Below are positions 61,899 through 62,990 of a stretch of 62,990 nucleotides of DNA, one piece after another. The notes under the pieces are model-generated. The model was not told the DNA's origin. It saw only the letters and a program-made list of their open reading frames with translations, and did not search any database. The stretch's first letter is position 1. Every line of letters starts with the position of its first letter. The translations under genes were made by a program, and so were the position numbers. Location: NCBI GenBank assembly GCA_009379975.1, contig WHSS01000006.1, positions 1 through 62,990 of the forward strand, read 5' to 3'. The stretch is from Actinophytocola sp. GTDB taxonomy: Bacteria > Actinomycetota > Actinomycetes > Mycobacteriales > Pseudonocardiaceae.

Positions 61899-62333
61899 AT
61901 GACACCGGATGAGTGGCTGAAGGACTTCGAATCCAAGGTGGCAGGCATGCAGCGGGAAGCCGCCTCGTTCCGGCGCAATCTCGAGTCGGCGGGCGAGACG
62001 GTGACCTCGGAGGACGGCAAGCTCACCGTCTCGGTCGCGCCCAACGGCGCGTTGCTCGACCTGACCATCGACGACGCCGCGGTCTCGGGCAAGGGCGCCG
62101 AGCTCGCGGCGAAGATCCTGGCGCTGGTCCGGACGGCGCGGGAAGGCGCTGCCACGCACGTCGTCGACTCATTTCGCCCCCTCGTCGGCGGCGCCGCGGA
62201 CGAACTCGACACCGACGTATCCGTGCCTGGTCCCGCCGCTGACGGCGGGCGTGAGAGCGGCTTCGAGGAAGAGGACGAGGACGGCTTCGGCGAAGGGTCG
62301 ATCTTCGAGAGCGACAGCCCCACGGTGCGTTGA
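61899..62333 (+). CDS. YbaB/EbfC-family protein
   Basis: A 144-residue protein. The first about 95 residues fit the YbaB/EbfC fold (EDGKLTVSVAPNGALLDLTIDDAAV), often found as small DNA-binding dimers; copies are common within actinobacterial ESX-type clusters. The last about 45 residues are very acidic (ESGFEEEDEDGFGEG). The ATG at 61899 is preferred for AAAGGA 7 nt upstream; a GTG lies 3 nt earlier. Confidence 0.85.
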   Translation: MTPDEWLKDFESKVAGMQREAASFRRNLESAGETVTSEDGKLTVSVAPNGALLDLTIDDAAVSGKGAELAAKILALVRTAREGAATHVVDSFRPLVGGAADELDTDVSVPGPAADGGRESGFEEEDEDGFGEGSIFESDSPTVR

Positions 62334-62429
62334 TCAGCGCGCACCGATTCTGTCGGTGCTCGTTGGTAAGACAGAGCACGACGCACTGCCACTCGGGCAG
62401 GCGCGATCTGTCAGGGGAGGTTTCCAGCG

Positions 62430-62816
62430 ATGATCAAGGTGCTGGTCGCGACGTCGCAGACGCAGGGGATGCGCGCCAACGACTACAACGGATGTATCGA
62501 AGGCGAGCTGCTGTGGTTCCCGCCGATGTGCCAGAGCGGCAATGACGACCCCGACGACAGCTGCGGCTGTGGTCGCGGCTTCGGCGGGCTGAATTCGCAT
62601 CGCGCCACCACGACAGCCGTGGTGCGCACGATCGACGAGCTCAGCAAGGGCGACTACGCCGAGGCGATCGCGTCCAGCATGGCCGCGCAGGGCTACGACT
62701 CGTCCCTTGCGCACGAGATCGCGGATTCGCTCCTGGACCTGGTGCGCGAAGTGCCTGACGGCACCGTCCTCGAGCACCGCCAGGATCATTTGCAGGCTCG
62801 GCAACTGGTCCGCTGA
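62430..62816 (+). CDS. Cysteine-containing small protein of unknown function
   Basis: A 128-residue soluble protein, opening IKVLVATSQTQGMRANDYNGC. It has a cysteine cluster (CQSGNDDPDDSCGCGRGFGG) that might bind metal, then LNSHRATTTAVV and a helical C-terminal half. Similar proteins occur in actinobacteria without known function. GGGGAGG precedes the ATG by 9 nt. It ends the rightward run of secretion-associated genes. Confidence 0.75.
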   Translation: MIKVLVATSQTQGMRANDYNGCIEGELLWFPPMCQSGNDDPDDSCGCGRGFGGLNSHRATTTAVVRTIDELSKGDYAEAIASSMAAQGYDSSLAHEIADSLLDLVREVPDGTVLEHRQDHLQARQLVR

Positions 62817-62840
62817 GGCGCGGGCAGCGCCGTGCGGGTT

Positions 62841-62891
62841 GTGCGAGTGTGACGTTGAGCCGATAGGTTCGGTCGGGTGTCACGCTCGCAC
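62841..62891 (+). terminator. Hairpin after the secretion-associated operon
   Basis: Arms GTGCGAGTGTGAC (62841-62853) and GTCACGCTCGCAC (62879-62891) pair along 13 bp with one G-T pair and a 25-nt loop. No T-run follows. It lies 24 bp after the last stop, between converging genes. Confidence 0.55.
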
Positions 62892-62934
62892 CACCGGTAG
62901 CCGCCTCACACCGCCGCCGCCTTGTCGCTGCGGC

Positions 62935-62990
62935 TCATGAGGTCACCCGGTCACGGGCGAGTTGGCTGACCCGCTGAGTGGAGACACCGA
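62935..62990 (-). CDS. C-terminal end of a helix-turn-helix-like protein (partial)
   Basis: A frame entering from the right edge on the minus strand reads GVSTQRVSQLARDRVTS and stops at 62935-62937. The GVSTQRVSQL stretch looks like the second helix of a helix-turn-helix. Only 17 residues are visible, so the call is tentative. Confidence 0.35.
   Translation of the reverse strand, partial: GVSTQRVSQLARDRVTS

Overview
The window is GC-rich, gene-dense actinobacterial chromosome. GTG starts are frequent, start/stop overlaps of the ATGA type are common, lipoboxes are actinobacterial, and there is an IdeR/DmdR1-type iron box, a WXG100/EspG-type secretion-associated cluster, and a eukaryote-like single-chain acyl-CoA carboxylase. 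The mix best fits a filamentous member of the Pseudonocardiaceae (Amycolatopsis/Saccharopolyspora-like). This is inference from gene content; no rRNA or tRNA gene is present to confirm it.

Layout. 0-5 kb: the tail of an ISAzo13-type transposase, a DM13 protein, a CPBP protease, a BCCT osmolyte transporter, and a DUF2470 protein under an iron box. 5-14 kb: homogentisate dioxygenase with a divergent unknown gene and an IclR regulator, then a P450, a GDT1-family cation transporter, a prolyl oligopeptidase and small conserved proteins, including an OsmC gene reduced to its two ends. 14-25 kb: a translationally coupled small ORF and two paralogous proteins of unknown function, an 1884-residue acyl-CoA carboxylase, an ATP-grasp ligase and a degenerate response regulator. 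25-34 kb (minus strand): a methyl-group catabolism operon reading DmdA/GcvT-like demethylase, metF, fhs, dimethylglycine/sarcosine dehydrogenase, etfB, etfA, iclR. Methyl groups would be taken onto tetrahydrofolate and oxidised towards formate, with electrons leaving through ETF. 34-37 kb: DUF2339 and VOC proteins. 38-52 kb: a catabolic cluster with two MmgE/PrpD proteins, a CaiB-type CoA transferase, a cyclase-family hydrolase, a hydantoinase-like amidohydrolase, a CitE-like lyase, an IclR regulator, a five-gene Liv-type ABC importer, a racemase-like protein and a frameshifted flavoprotein. Its substrate is not known. 52-59 kb: a lipoprotein, a frameshifted DUF1801 gene, a CocE-type hydrolase and a patatin-like membrane protein. 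59-63 kb: a small type VII secretion-associated operon.

Two families of dispersed palindromic repeats run through the window and are the most striking feature not explained by genes. Family R1 (83 bp, 23-bp inverted arms in the best copies) has four full copies and one half copy; every full copy supplies the TGA stop codon of a neighbouring gene. Family R2 (about 55 bp, GAGCCCAAGG-type arms around a CATATA core) has five copies or relatives, some in promoter-type spaces. A 12-bp motif (RGCGGAAYGATW) occurs at all three promoter regions at the heads of the 38-52 kb cluster's transcription units, once inside a perfect palindrome, and is the likely operator of its IclR regulator.
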